Source: an uncultured Collinsella sp. (GTDB lineage: Bacteria; Actinomycetota; Coriobacteriia; Coriobacteriales; Coriobacteriaceae). From it: DNA of 63,252 nt. How positions within the stretch are numbered: position 1 is the stretch's first letter; every line of letters starts with the position of its first letter. The position numbers were made by a program, and so were the translations under genes. The DNA lies in the NCBI GenBank assembly GCA_902489665.1, contig CABUAT010000010.1:1-63252 (forward strand). The letters are read 5' to 3'. The notes below the pieces were generated by a model. That model did no database searches. It was not told where the DNA came from and was given only the letters and a program-made list of their open reading frames with translations. Below are positions 15,668 to 23,762 of the stretch, one piece after another.

Positions 15668-16048
15668 CTACCGGCAGTCGGGGCAGAGACCCTCGAAGAT
15701 GGTGTAGTGCGACGTGACGTGCCAACCGATTTGCTTGGACGCCTCGGCGTCGAGCTGGGCATCGAAGGGGAGCGGCACGTCGATGACGCGGCTGCACGAG
15801 GTGCAGATGATATGTGCGTGCGGCTCGATGGTGCGATCAAAGCGACTCCCGCCCGGCGTCTTGATCGAGAGGATTTCTCCGGCATCTGCCAAGAGATTGA
15901 GGTTGCGGTAGACCGTGCCGCGGCTGATCTTGTCATCCTGTTCGCGCACGGCGTTGTAGATTTCGTCGGCGGTGGGATGGTTATAACTTTGGCGCACGGC
16001 GTCAAGAACCAGCTTTCGCTGCCTGGTATTCCTTCTTTGCACCGCCAT
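15668..16048 (-). CDS. Fur-family regulator, PerR-like
   Basis: The protein has 126 residues. The winged helix (about 1-80) includes the recognition region ISRGTVYRNLNLL. The metal residues fit PerR: His in NHPTADEIY, Asp in RFDRTI, two His in PHAHIIC and Asp in VIDVP. Two CxxC pairs, CTSC and CPDC, make the structural zinc site. The role is thus metal-dependent repression, perhaps peroxide sensing, but Fur or Zur is not excluded. The start at 16048 is chosen for its GAGGCGAGG site. I saw no clean PerR box upstream. Confidence 0.85.
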   Translation of the reverse strand: MAVQRRNTRQRKLVLDAVRQSYNHPTADEIYNAVREQDDKISRGTVYRNLNLLADAGEILSIKTPGGSRFDRTIEPHAHIICTSCSRVIDVPLPFDAQLDAEASKQIGWHVTSHYTIFEGLCPDCR

Positions 16049-16110
16049 GCGCCTCGCCTCTTTTCTATTCAACGGTCGTAGGTAAATGATACCGTATTTA
16101 GCACACAATA

Positions 16111-16521
16111 CTAATAATGAGGACTGAAACCGTCTTCATTGGCAAGTGGGGCTCGGGCCTGGGCGTCTACGAGGCGAAAACGCGTTCCCATGCACTCGTA
16201 GGAGGCATGAAGCGCCTCGAGATGAGATAGGATGTTTGCCGGAGCCCCCTGTATCTCCATCTCGACTGAGCCGTCTTCCATGTTACGCACCCAGCCGGTG
16301 AGGGAGCGTGCCTGCGCGAGGTTGGTGTTGGTAAAGCGAAAACCAACGCCTTGGACTTGCCCCGTCCAGTGCAGGAAATAGCGCAGGGGAGTGTCTTGAG
16401 TGGCCTCGTCGCTTGCGAGTACGGTAAGCCTGCGGCGCAGCTCGAGCTCGACGTTTGATGGTTTTTGAGGCTCTCGACTGCCGCCGGTGACGCTGGAGAA
16501 GAACGTATCGAAGAGGCCCAT
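16111..16521 (-). CDS. Acylphosphatase-domain protein
   Basis: The protein has 136 residues. The C-terminal 90 residues are an acylphosphatase fold with the catalytic Arg in GQVQGVGFR and the Asn in GWVRNMEDGSVE. The first 45 residues are an extra segment of unknown role (MGLFDTFFSSVTGG). The enzyme hydrolyses acyl phosphates. Its start lies two bases after the stop of the upstream oxidoreductase gene, so the two are cotranscribed. Confidence 0.85.
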   Translation of the reverse strand: MGLFDTFFSSVTGGSREPQKPSNVELELRRRLTVLASDEATQDTPLRYFLHWTGQVQGVGFRFTNTNLAQARSLTGWVRNMEDGSVEMEIQGAPANILSHLEALHASYECMGTRFRLVDAQARAPLANEDGFSPHY

Positions 16522-16523
16522 CG

Positions 16524-17630
16524 CTATGCCTGCTTGCCTGCGTCGGCCGGGAAAGTAATGCCGGCCTGCTGGCGCACGGCATCCATGATGCGCAGTGAGA
16601 CGAGCGTGACATCGCGGTAGTGGCCAAGCTCGTGGCGTCCCGCCGGGGTCTCCCAAATCTCTTCCTTAACGTTATCGATGCCGCCGATGGCGGTGATAAG
16701 GTCTGTGAGTTCGTATTCCATAGTGTTGCTCGATTTGGGCAGGTCGAGCACGCGGCCGTTCTCGTCCTGTTCGCGCGGTGCCTCGGTCGCCGAGCCGCGT
16801 ACGACGTCGCCGCGATAGTCGATGCGGACGTTGCGGGGCGTGGACAGATGGTCGATCTGGATAGTGCCACGCTCGCCTTCTATCTGCGAGGGCAGCAGGT
16901 CATTCGTAATTTTGGAGTGCGCGAGCTCGACGGAGATGCGGCCACCGCCGTAGCTGGCGAGGATGGAACCGCAGCCGTCGATGGGGCCGTGCGTGAGCTG
17001 TCGCGTGGTGGGGTCGAGCAGAGTAGTCATGCTCGTAAGGCCGGAGGGCATGCCGAAAATCTCGACCATGGGCTCGACGGTGTAGACGCCAATGTCCATG
17101 AGGGAACCCGATGCCATATTGCAGTCGAAGATATTGGTGGCGCGTCCCGCGAGAATCTCGTTGTAGCGCGAGGAATACTTGCCAAAGCGCAATGAGGCGC
17201 GGCGGATGGGGGCGATCTCGCCCAGGGCGTCCTCGATGGCGTGGAAGGCGGGATCGTGGAGGGGACGCATGGCCTCGAGGGCCACGACACCTGCTGCCTC
17301 GGCAGCGCGGAAGACTTCCAGCGCCTGCGCTTCGGTGGCGCAGAAGGGTTTCTCGACGATGACGTGCTTGCCACCGGCGATGCAGGCAAGGGCCTGCTCG
17401 TAGTGAAGTGCGTTAGGGCTGCCGATATAGACGGCGTCGACGTCGACGGCTGCCGCAAGCTCATCGAGTGACGTAAAGTTTCGCTCGCCACCGCGCTCGG
17501 CGGTAAAGGCAGTACCGCGATTGGCGTCGCGTGAAAGCGTGCCCACAAACGCGGCTTGGTCGTTGGCGTTGACGACTTGGATAAAGTCGTCGGTGATCAT
17601 GGATGTGCCGATGGTCGCGATGCGCAGCAT
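16524..17630 (-). CDS. Gfo/Idh/MocA-family oxidoreductase
   Basis: The protein has 368 residues. An N-terminal Rossmann domain (RIATIGTSMITDDF) is followed by the family EKP motif, VIVEKPF near residue 90, with the conserved lysine, then a C-terminal dehydrogenase domain. It likely oxidises or reduces a sugar or inositol derivative with NAD(P). GGGGGA precedes the ATG at 17630. The substrate is not indicated by neighbours. Confidence 0.9.
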   Translation of the reverse strand: MLRIATIGTSMITDDFIQVVNANDQAAFVGTLSRDANRGTAFTAERGGERNFTSLDELAAAVDVDAVYIGSPNALHYEQALACIAGGKHVIVEKPFCATEAQALEVFRAAEAAGVVALEAMRPLHDPAFHAIEDALGEIAPIRRASLRFGKYSSRYNEILAGRATNIFDCNMASGSLMDIGVYTVEPMVEIFGMPSGLTSMTTLLDPTTRQLTHGPIDGCGSILASYGGGRISVELAHSKITNDLLPSQIEGERGTIQIDHLSTPRNVRIDYRGDVVRGSATEAPREQDENGRVLDLPKSSNTMEYELTDLITAIGGIDNVKEEIWETPAGRHELGHYRDVTLVSLRIMDAVRQQAGITFPADAGKQA

Positions 17631-17703
17631 ACGTCCCCCTTGCGTTGTTTGGTCTACAGGATGAGTGTAGCGCGTGGGGATATAAAGCTGCGCGAAAACG
17701 CTA

Positions 17704-18189
17704 TTACAGGTCGCTCTCGTTAAAGCCGGTGTCGATATCGAGGTTGCTGCCGTCGGCCGCCGTGGTTGCGAGCTCATCGCAGCGCTCGTTGAGCTCGTGG
17801 CCGGCGTGACCCTTAACCCAGATGAACTCAACCTTGTGCTTACTTTTGGCGGTGAGTAGGCGCTCCCACAGGTCGCGGTTCTTGACGGGCTGCTTGTTGG
17901 CGGTTTTCCATCCGCGCTTTTTCCAGCCGTCGATCCAGTGCTTGTTGAAGGCGTTGACGACGTACTGCGAATCGGAATGGACTTCGACCTCGCAGGGGCG
18001 GTTGAGCGCCTCGAGCGCCACGATGACCGCCATGAGTTCCATACGGTTGTTGGTGGTCTTGGCGTAGCCGCGTGAAAGCTCGGAGGTGAAGGTCTTGCCG
18101 GCGGGGTTGGTGTATTTGAGTACGGCGCCGTAGCCGCCGCGTCCCGGATTTGATCGGGCCGAGCCGTCGGTATAGATGATGACCTTCAC
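17704..18189 (-). CDS. rnhA: Ribonuclease HI
   Basis: The protein has 161 residues with the four catalytic acids in YTDGSARSNPG, NNRMELMAV, VHSDSQYV and NERCDELA. It degrades RNA in RNA-DNA hybrids. A GTG at 18189 after AAAGGA is the start; a nearby ATG is followed at once by a stop in the other frame. The C-terminal tail of about 20 residues is not conserved in appearance. Confidence 0.95.
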   Translation of the reverse strand: MKVIIYTDGSARSNPGRGGYGAVLKYTNPAGKTFTSELSRGYAKTTNNRMELMAVIVALEALNRPCEVEVHSDSQYVVNAFNKHWIDGWKKRGWKTANKQPVKNRDLWERLLTAKSKHKVEFIWVKGHAGHELNERCDELATTAADGSNLDIDTGFNESDL

Positions 18190-18288
18190 ATGGTTCCTTT
18201 CGTTGGGTACGTTTCGTGTGAGTGACCATTGTAGCGCCATGCCCGCCGGGGGCTAGCAATCTACGATTTCTACCCCGTCTTCCGACAG

Positions 18289-19191
18289 TTAGTTGGCATG
18301 GATGATGCGGTTGAGCTCGTCGAGGTATTGCTGCAAGAGGGGAGAGGGCTTGCGCTCGTCGTGCATGATATAGCCTACGTGCATCGTTGGGGCGTCTGCT
18401 AACGGGATCGATGCCATACCCCATTGCATTTCATTGGAGAGGACACCGGTCGACAGGGTGTAGCCGTTCGACGTGATAAGTAAGTTGGTAAGTGTTCCGC
18501 GGTCCGAGATTCGTATGTTGCGGTCGCAAGGGATATAGCTAAAAGGTTCCTCGGCGTAATAGAAGGAGTTCGAGGTGCCTTGCTCAAAGCTGTAGCGCGT
18601 ATATGGTGTGAGGTCGGCAAGGGACAGCTGCGGGCGGCGGGCAAGCGGGTGGCGCTCGCTAACGAAGACGTGGACCGTCGCGTCGAATAGGGGATGGAAG
18701 CTCGCGCGCGCATCGGCAAAAGCCTTCTGCAGAACGCGGACGTTAAAGTCGTCCAGATAGAGGATGCCGATGTCGCTGCGAAACGCGCGGACGTCATCGA
18801 TGATCTGCGATGTGGTGGTCTCGCGCATGATGAACTCGAACTTGTCGTCCCGGCAGCGCTCGACGACGTTGACGAAGGCCTCGACCGAAAAGGCGTAATG
18901 CTGGGCGGAAATGGCGAGGCGGGCTTGCGGGGTGCCGCCGTCCTCGTAGCGCGCCTCGAGCATGTCGGCCTGCTCTACGACCTGGCGCGCATAGCCCAAA
19001 AGCTCGGTGCCGTCGTTGGTGAGCGTGACGCCGCGGCTGGAGCGCGTAAAGATCTCCAGGTGGAGCTCCTGTTCCAGGCTTTTGACGGCGTTTGAGATGT
19101 TGGACTGAGCGGTATAGAGGCGCTGGGCTGCGGCATTGATTGAGCCGGACTCTGCTACGGCGATCAGGAAACGAAGCTGCTGGAGGGTCAT
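18289..19191 (-). CDS. LysR-family transcriptional regulator
   Basis: The protein has 300 residues. The N-terminal winged helix has the classic helix AAQRLYTAQSNISNAVKSLE, followed by a periplasmic-binding-type effector domain. It is divergent from metY, and an ATC-N9-GAT operator lies 20 bp from its start, so it probably regulates itself and sulfur amino-acid synthesis, as CysB/CbL/MetR-type regulators do. The effector may be O-acetylserine or homocysteine-like, which is inference. The ATG at 19191 has AAAGGA at the right distance, unlike the ATG at 19200. Confidence 0.9.
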   Translation of the reverse strand: MTLQQLRFLIAVAESGSINAAAQRLYTAQSNISNAVKSLEQELHLEIFTRSSRGVTLTNDGTELLGYARQVVEQADMLEARYEDGGTPQARLAISAQHYAFSVEAFVNVVERCRDDKFEFIMRETTTSQIIDDVRAFRSDIGILYLDDFNVRVLQKAFADARASFHPLFDATVHVFVSERHPLARRPQLSLADLTPYTRYSFEQGTSNSFYYAEEPFSYIPCDRNIRISDRGTLTNLLITSNGYTLSTGVLSNEMQWGMASIPLADAPTMHVGYIMHDERKPSPLLQQYLDELNRIIHAN

Positions 19192-19210
19192 CGGCGCCAT
19201 CCTTTCGAGT

Positions 19211-19280
19211 GTTATCTATAAAACCGATAACAGGTTAGCGCTTTTAAGTGATTGACCGAGGGAAACAATGCTCGTACTAT
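19211..19280 (+). promoter_or_regulatory. LysR-type operator and metY promoter
   Basis: The inverted repeat GTTATC-N9-GATAAC (19211-19231) contains the LysR-type ATC-N9-GAT core. A promoter follows with -35 TTGACC (19252-19257), a 17-bp spacer and -10 TACTAT (19275-19280). Transcription would start near 19287, giving a leader of about 178 nt before metY. Confidence 0.65.
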
Positions 19281-19348
19281 TCAAAACACACAAAGGCGGT
19301 AGGTAATTAAGCCAACCACGGAACCGGGATGCGAAAGGAGGCCCGCAT

Positions 19349-19402
19349 ATGAATTGCTTACTAAGACGAATGCCGGGCTCCTGTTTGCGCCCGTCGGCGT
19401 GA
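19349..19402 (+). CDS. Putative 17-residue leader peptide of metY
   Basis: The frame MNCLLRRMPGSCLRPSA begins at an ATG seven bases after a full GAAAGGAGG site and lies inside the metY leader. It holds two Cys and two Met codons. Downstream, GCCGGGC can pair with GCCCGTCGGC, or CTCCTG with CAGGAG; the two pairings exclude each other, as in attenuators. Translation of this peptide could sense Cys or Met supply. There is no experimental or homology support here. Confidence 0.45.
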   Translation: MNCLLRRMPGSCLRPSA

Positions 19403-19464
19403 TCAGGAGACAGCGACTTACTTCTCTCTAATTTATTAACTTTTGTTCGATCAAGGAGATCATC

Positions 19465-20775
19465 GTGAGCCAGTTCATCAACAACCCCGAGCACACCTTT
19501 GGTTTCGATACCCTGCAGCTTCACGTTGGCCAGGAGAGCGCCGATCCCGCATCCGACTCCCGCGCCGTGCCTATCTACCAGACCACGAGCTATGTGTTCC
19601 GCAATTCCCAGCACGCCGCCGACCGCTTTGGTCTTGCCGACGCCGGAAACATCTACGGCCGTCTGACCAACTCCACCCAGGGCGTCTTCGAGGATCGTAT
19701 CGCCGCGCTCGAGGGTGGCGTGGCAGGTCTTGCCGTCGCCTCCGGTGCTGCTGCCATCACCTATACCCTGCAGGCTCTTGCCCAGGCCGGTGACCACATG
19801 GTGGCTCAGAAGACCATCTACGGTGGCTCCTACAACCTGCTGGAGCATACGCTCTCCCAGTTTGGCGTCGAGACCACCTTCGTCGATGCCCACAACCTGG
19901 ACGAGGTCGAGGGCGCCATCAAGGACAACACCACGGTCATCTATCTCGAGACGCTCGGTAACCCCAACTCCGACATCCCCAACATCGACGCCATCTCCGA
20001 GATCGCCAAGAAGCACGGTCTGCCGGTTGTCGTCGACAACACCTTCGGCACCCCGTATCTGTTCCGTCCGCTGGAGCATGGTGCCAACATCGTCGTTCAC
20101 TCCGCAACCAAGTTCATCGGCGGCCACGGCACCTCGCTGGGCGGTGTGATCGTCGATGGCGGTAACTTCGATTGGAAGGCGAGTGGCAAGTATGCCCAGA
20201 TCGCTGAGCCCAACCCCTCCTACCACGGTGTTTCGTTTGCCGAGGCTGCCGGTCCCGCCGCCTTCGCAACCTATGTCCGCGCTATCTTGCTGCGTGACGA
20301 GGGCGCCTGCATCAGCCCGTTCAACGCCTGGGTCCTGCTCCAGGGCACCGAGACTCTGTCGCTGCGCGTTGACCGTCATGTCGAGAACACCAAGAAGGTC
20401 GTTGAGTTCCTGGCTGGTGACAGCCACGTCGCCAAGGTGAACCACCCGAGCCTGCCTGAGCACCCCGATCATGAGCTCTATCAGAAGTACTTCCCCAACG
20501 GCGGTGCCTCGATCTTTACCTTTGAGATTAAGGGTGGCAAGGAGGCAGCTTGGAAGTTCATCGATCATCTGCAGGTGTTCTCGCTGCTCGCCAACGTGGC
20601 CGACGTCAAGTCGCTCGTCGTGCACCCGGCTACCACCACGCACTCCCAGCTGTCTGCCGAGGAGCTCGCCGAGCAGAACATCACGCCCTCCACGATCCGT
20701 CTTTCCATCGGTACCGAGAACGCCGAGGATATCATTTGGGACCTGAAGCAGGCCTTCGCCGCGCTGGACGAGTAA
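19465..20775 (+). CDS. metY: O-acetylhomoserine sulfhydrylase (Cys/Met metabolism PLP enzyme)
   Basis: The protein has 436 residues, the long form typical of MetY rather than the roughly 385 of cystathionine gamma-synthase. The PLP lysine sits in SATKFIGGHG. Other motifs are YQTTSYVF, NPTQ-region NSTQGVFEDRIAALEGG and VVDNTFGTPYL. It should form homocysteine from O-acetylhomoserine and sulfide. The GTG start follows AAGGAGATCATC. Regulation by the divergent LysR protein and by the leader is suggested by the upstream region. Confidence 0.9.
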   Translation: MSQFINNPEHTFGFDTLQLHVGQESADPASDSRAVPIYQTTSYVFRNSQHAADRFGLADAGNIYGRLTNSTQGVFEDRIAALEGGVAGLAVASGAAAITYTLQALAQAGDHMVAQKTIYGGSYNLLEHTLSQFGVETTFVDAHNLDEVEGAIKDNTTVIYLETLGNPNSDIPNIDAISEIAKKHGLPVVVDNTFGTPYLFRPLEHGANIVVHSATKFIGGHGTSLGGVIVDGGNFDWKASGKYAQIAEPNPSYHGVSFAEAAGPAAFATYVRAILLRDEGACISPFNAWVLLQGTETLSLRVDRHVENTKKVVEFLAGDSHVAKVNHPSLPEHPDHELYQKYFPNGGASIFTFEIKGGKEAAWKFIDHLQVFSLLANVADVKSLVVHPATTTHSQLSAEELAEQNITPSTIRLSIGTENAEDIIWDLKQAFAALDE

Positions 20776-20835
20776 AGCGACTTGTGCAAGGACCCCTTGC
20801 GACTCGATAGGTATAACTGCATAAAATGCCTGCTC

Positions 20836-20877
20836 AAGGCGCCTGTGCGAACAATGGTTGCACAGGCGCCTTTTTTG
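20836..20877 (+). terminator. Terminator after metY
   Basis: A 13-bp stem AAGGCGCCTGTGC/GCACAGGCGCCTT followed by a T run. Confidence 0.9.
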
Positions 20878-21087
20878 CATAGAGAGGGTGCAAAAACAGG
20901 GTTTTTGACACGCTTTATGCATTCGAGTTGTGGAAAACTCCTGTTGAGAGGATGTGAGTTTTACGCAATTGACGTGCGCCTTTTGAGTAAAACTGCAGGT
21001 CGCGATTTGCTCGGGGTACTATGCAGCGCAATCGAATCACACGCAGCTCAAACGCAGCAAAAACGCACTACGGAGGTTTCCAGCTAC
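20878..21087 (+). other. 5' region of the secreted-protein gene
   Basis: It holds an inverted repeat AGTTTTAC (20957-20964) / GTAAAACT (20987-20994). No known riboswitch was recognised, although cell-wall genes in actinobacteria often have one here. Confidence 0.35.
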
Positions 21088-21864
21088 ATGAGGATCGATT
21101 CACGAAAACCGAAAGCCGCCGCCCTTTCCGCCGCTCTGACCGTGGCACTTTTGGCGGGCGCCGGTGCAACTGATGCCCACGCCGCAACATTGTCCGATAC
21201 GGTTGGATCTACGCCGTCCGAGACGACGCTGGTACAGCCCGTTGACTATCGCGGCGATGGTTATGGTTCCATGCAGGAGTGGAACGCCTCGATGGAGGCC
21301 AAGCGCGATTCCCTGGAGATGCGCGCTCAGATCATCATGAATATGTATGGCGACTATGCCACCGATGACGAGCGCGCTGTGCTGCAGGGCTGTATCGACG
21401 GTGCGGGTAGCCTGTTGACGATGGGGGAGGTCGACGCCAAGTCGACCGAGCTCGATGAGCTGCGCACTGCGCTTGAGGATGCTAAGCGCGAAGCGCTCGA
21501 GGCTGCGGCCGCCGAAGCCGAGGCCGCTGAGGCCGTTCAGGCTTCGTATTACAACGCCGGCTCCGGTTCGTCTTACGCGCCTGCTGCGTATTACGCGAAC
21601 GGCTCGGGCCTGACGCGCTCGAGCGGCGTCAATAACTATAACGGCCGCCGTGAGACCTATTACAGCAGCAACGTGTTGTATCACCACCGCACGGGCGAGT
21701 GGACTCAGGATTCCGAGGGCTTTTGGCGCGATTCCGATGGTTACTATGTCGTGGCCGCGGGCGATAAGGCTCAGGGTTCCACGTTTACCGGTTCCAAGGG
21801 CGAGTGCAAGGTCTATGACTCCGGCTGCGCCGCCGGAACTACCGACTACTATACCGGTTGGTAA
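21088..21864 (+). CDS. Secreted protein with C-terminal Tyr/Gly-rich domain
   Basis: The protein has 258 residues. A Sec signal peptide (about 1-32, ending AHA) is followed by a helical region with an Ala/Glu-rich coiled coil (about 120-150), a Ser/Tyr/Gly linker, and a C-terminal module with two Cys (GECKVYDSGCAAGTTDYYTGW-like, about 225-258). The C-terminal module resembles the ends of some actinobacterial cell-wall proteins, but I cannot assign an enzymatic domain. The ATG at 21088 follows GGAGG. It is probably surface associated. Confidence 0.7.
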   Translation: MRIDSRKPKAAALSAALTVALLAGAGATDAHAATLSDTVGSTPSETTLVQPVDYRGDGYGSMQEWNASMEAKRDSLEMRAQIIMNMYGDYATDDERAVLQGCIDGAGSLLTMGEVDAKSTELDELRTALEDAKREALEAAAAEAEAAEAVQASYYNAGSGSSYAPAAYYANGSGLTRSSGVNNYNGRRETYYSSNVLYHHRTGEWTQDSEGFWRDSDGYYVVAAGDKAQGSTFTGSKGECKVYDSGCAAGTTDYYTGW

Positions 21865-21892
21865 TCTGCCATAAGGAAAATTGGCACATGAT

Positions 21893-21943
21893 GGGCGGGC
21901 GTCTTTACTGAGCTTTTAGGCAACGTAAAGCCGCCCGTTCTTT
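21893..21943 (+). terminator. Terminator after the secreted-protein gene
   Basis: GGGCGG-bulge-CTTTAC pairs with GTAAAG-CCGCCC, followed by GTTCTTT. Confidence 0.65.
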
Positions 21944-22053
21944 ATGTGCGTTCGAGTTAACAGAGCCCTTACCGTGGCGGTACGCTGGGCGTATGGGTGC
22001 GGGGCACACTAGTTCATGAGAAATAAGGTCTTTCTCTTGGAGGAAGTGGTCTT

Positions 22054-22260
22054 GTGAATGCTCGAGATATCGCCGTTGCCGCCGTCGCGTTGATGCTTGG
22101 CTGCCTTGGTCCCACGGCCGCGCTCGTCGCGGGCATGCAGGGGACATGCGGGGCTGCTCCTATCGTGGTCGGCGCGCTGATCGCGGCCGCGCTGCTGGGA
22201 AGTGCAGGTGTAGTTCTTTGTCGCGACGATGAGGACCAGGCGTCGGAGTCGCAGCTCTAA
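22054..22260 (+). CDS. Small membrane protein
   Basis: The protein has 68 residues with two predicted membrane helices (about 5-27 and 34-56) and a short acidic cytoplasmic tail (DDEDQASESQL). A GTG start follows GGAGG by ten bases. No family is recognised. Confidence 0.6.
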   Translation: MNARDIAVAAVALMLGCLGPTAALVAGMQGTCGAAPIVVGALIAAALLGSAGVVLCRDDEDQASESQL

Positions 22261-22299
22261 CCGTTGTGAAGCTGATTTTTGGCCAAAGATGAAAAAGGA

Positions 22300-22333
22300 A
22301 GCCGCCGCGAGGGGAGTGCCCCTTGCGGCGGCT
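22300..22333. terminator. Bidirectional terminator between convergent genes
   Basis: AGCCGCCGCGAGGGG pairs with CCCCTTGCGGCGGCT across a 4-base loop. A-rich on the left, T-rich on the right. Confidence 0.8.
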
Positions 22334-22369
22334 TTGCCATTGGATCTGCTGGCTACAGTATGCCGAGCA

Positions 22370-23284
22370 CTACCAGCTGCTTTCTATTTCGCGAATCCTC
22401 TGGTAGAGCCAATCGTTTTGCGGCACTTGGATATCGTGTTTGGCGGCCAGGCGGCAAATGGTGCCCGCGAACTCCTCGACTTCGGTTTTTCGTTGTGCGA
22501 TGCGGTCCTGCGCCATCGAGGGCATACCGGCGGGGTCGATTCCCTCGATGAGGTGCACCATTTGCGTCAGGTCTGCCTCGGTCAGCTCAACGCCCTCGGC
22601 GTTGGCAACCGCAAGCGTCTCGCGCATGGCGGCGACAAAACAGCGGCGCTGCTCGGAGCCCGGCTCCGTGGCGCTTCCGTAGGTCCCGCCGTAAGCCATG
22701 CAGGTCTGGTTGATGCCGTCGTTGAGCATGAGTTTGGCCCACATGCGGTGCGCAATGTTGCTCTCGACGGTATGGGCGATGCCGCAGCGCGTGTAGAGCT
22801 CGTCGATAGCGGCGACGGTCGCGGGGTCGGTGCCGGCGGCTGCACCAAAGCGGATCTCGCCCGCATTGGTAAAGGTGAGCGCGCCGTTGAGGAACACGGC
22901 GTCCATGCCCTGGCAGATACCAAGAACGGTATGCTTCCAGCCAAAGCGTTCGGCAATCTTTTGCTCGCTCGTAATGCCGTTGCACAGCGAGGCGATGAGC
23001 GTGTTGGGTCCCACGACACGCTCCATAGTCTTGAGTGCTTGGTCGAGACCGGTGGTCTTGACCGTCAGGATGACCAGATCGGCGGGTGTCGCCTCGCTGG
23101 CGCGGACGGACGTGAGATCGCAAGGCTTTCCGTTGACGGTGAGCGCATCGCCCGCGTGACGCTCAAAACGGGCGTCATCCATAACGTATTCGACGGCGTC
23201 ATTGCCGAGGGCCTTGGCAATCATGCTGCCGTAGAGCAGGCCGACGCCGCCCTTGCCGATAAAGGCAACCTTGTTGATCTGCAT
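22370..23284 (-). CDS. 2-dehydropantoate 2-reductase family protein
   Basis: The protein has 304 residues. An N-terminal Rossmann motif, AFIGKGGVGLLYG, takes NADPH. The conserved LCNGI and a C-terminal helical domain with KLMLNDGINQTC (Lys and Asn region of the active site) follow. The known reaction is reduction of ketopantoate to pantoate for coenzyme A; paralogs act on other 2-keto acids, so panE is likely but not certain. The ATG at 23284 is preferred over 23293 because GGGGAG lies nine bases upstream of it. Confidence 0.85.
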   Translation of the reverse strand: MQINKVAFIGKGGVGLLYGSMIAKALGNDAVEYVMDDARFERHAGDALTVNGKPCDLTSVRASEATPADLVILTVKTTGLDQALKTMERVVGPNTLIASLCNGITSEQKIAERFGWKHTVLGICQGMDAVFLNGALTFTNAGEIRFGAAAGTDPATVAAIDELYTRCGIAHTVESNIAHRMWAKLMLNDGINQTCMAYGGTYGSATEPGSEQRRCFVAAMRETLAVANAEGVELTEADLTQMVHLIEGIDPAGMPSMAQDRIAQRKTEVEEFAGTICRLAAKHDIQVPQNDWLYQRIREIESSW

Positions 23285-23303
23285 GTGAATCATCTCCCCA
23301 TAT

Positions 23304-23329
23304 AAAAGGCGCCCGCGTAAGGGGCGCCT
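23304..23329 (-). terminator. Terminator for the small minus-strand gene at 23406
   Basis: AGGCGCCCGCGTAAGGGGCGCCT forms a stem-loop followed on the minus strand by TTTT. Confidence 0.65.
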
Positions 23330-23405
23330 GATGGATTGTATGCTGCCGGGGTGATTGATGGGTGCGCGGGGCGGCTGTTATAAAAAAGAAACGTTTGCCT
23401 GGACG

Positions 23406-23600
23406 TTACACTGCGGGGCAGACCGCAAAGACGCAGGCGGGGTATCCGACGCCATCGCGGACCTTGGGGAAGGTGCAGAAGATGACGGCGCTCGTGGCTG
23501 GAAGCTCGTTTAGATGGTCCATGACTTCGATCTGATAGCGGTCGACCGAGAGGATGTATTGCTCGCCTGGGTAGGGGTAGGCGTCCTCGCGTGTGGTCAC
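23406..23600 (-). CDS. Small protein of unknown function
   Basis: The protein has 64 residues. The GTG start follows AAAGGAG by seven bases. It contains two C-terminal Cys and the segment AVIFCTFPKVRDGVGYPACVF. No family is recognised. It has its own terminator and lies upstream of the panE-like gene on the same strand. Confidence 0.55.
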   Translation of the reverse strand: MTTREDAYPYPGEQYILSVDRYQIEVMDHLNELPATSAVIFCTFPKVRDGVGYPACVFAVCPAV

Positions 23601-23762
23601 GCTCGTCTCCTTTCATCGGGCTTTTTGCTGATGTTAAAGCGGTGCCGTGACGGCCTGATTTCTGCTGCGTTACGATACGTTCTCGATTGCGATTCCGATG
23701 TGTTTCGATGACGTGACGGGTTTGTTTCGCCTTGTCAGGGCTTCGATGGGAGGGGAGGGGCC

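Noticed and set aside
19287..19464. A SAM riboswitch upstream of metY
   Set aside because: None of the conserved SAM-box core sequences are present in the leader.
20878..21087. A c-di-AMP riboswitch before the secreted-protein gene
   Set aside because: The conserved ydaO-type core could not be found; only a short inverted repeat is visible.
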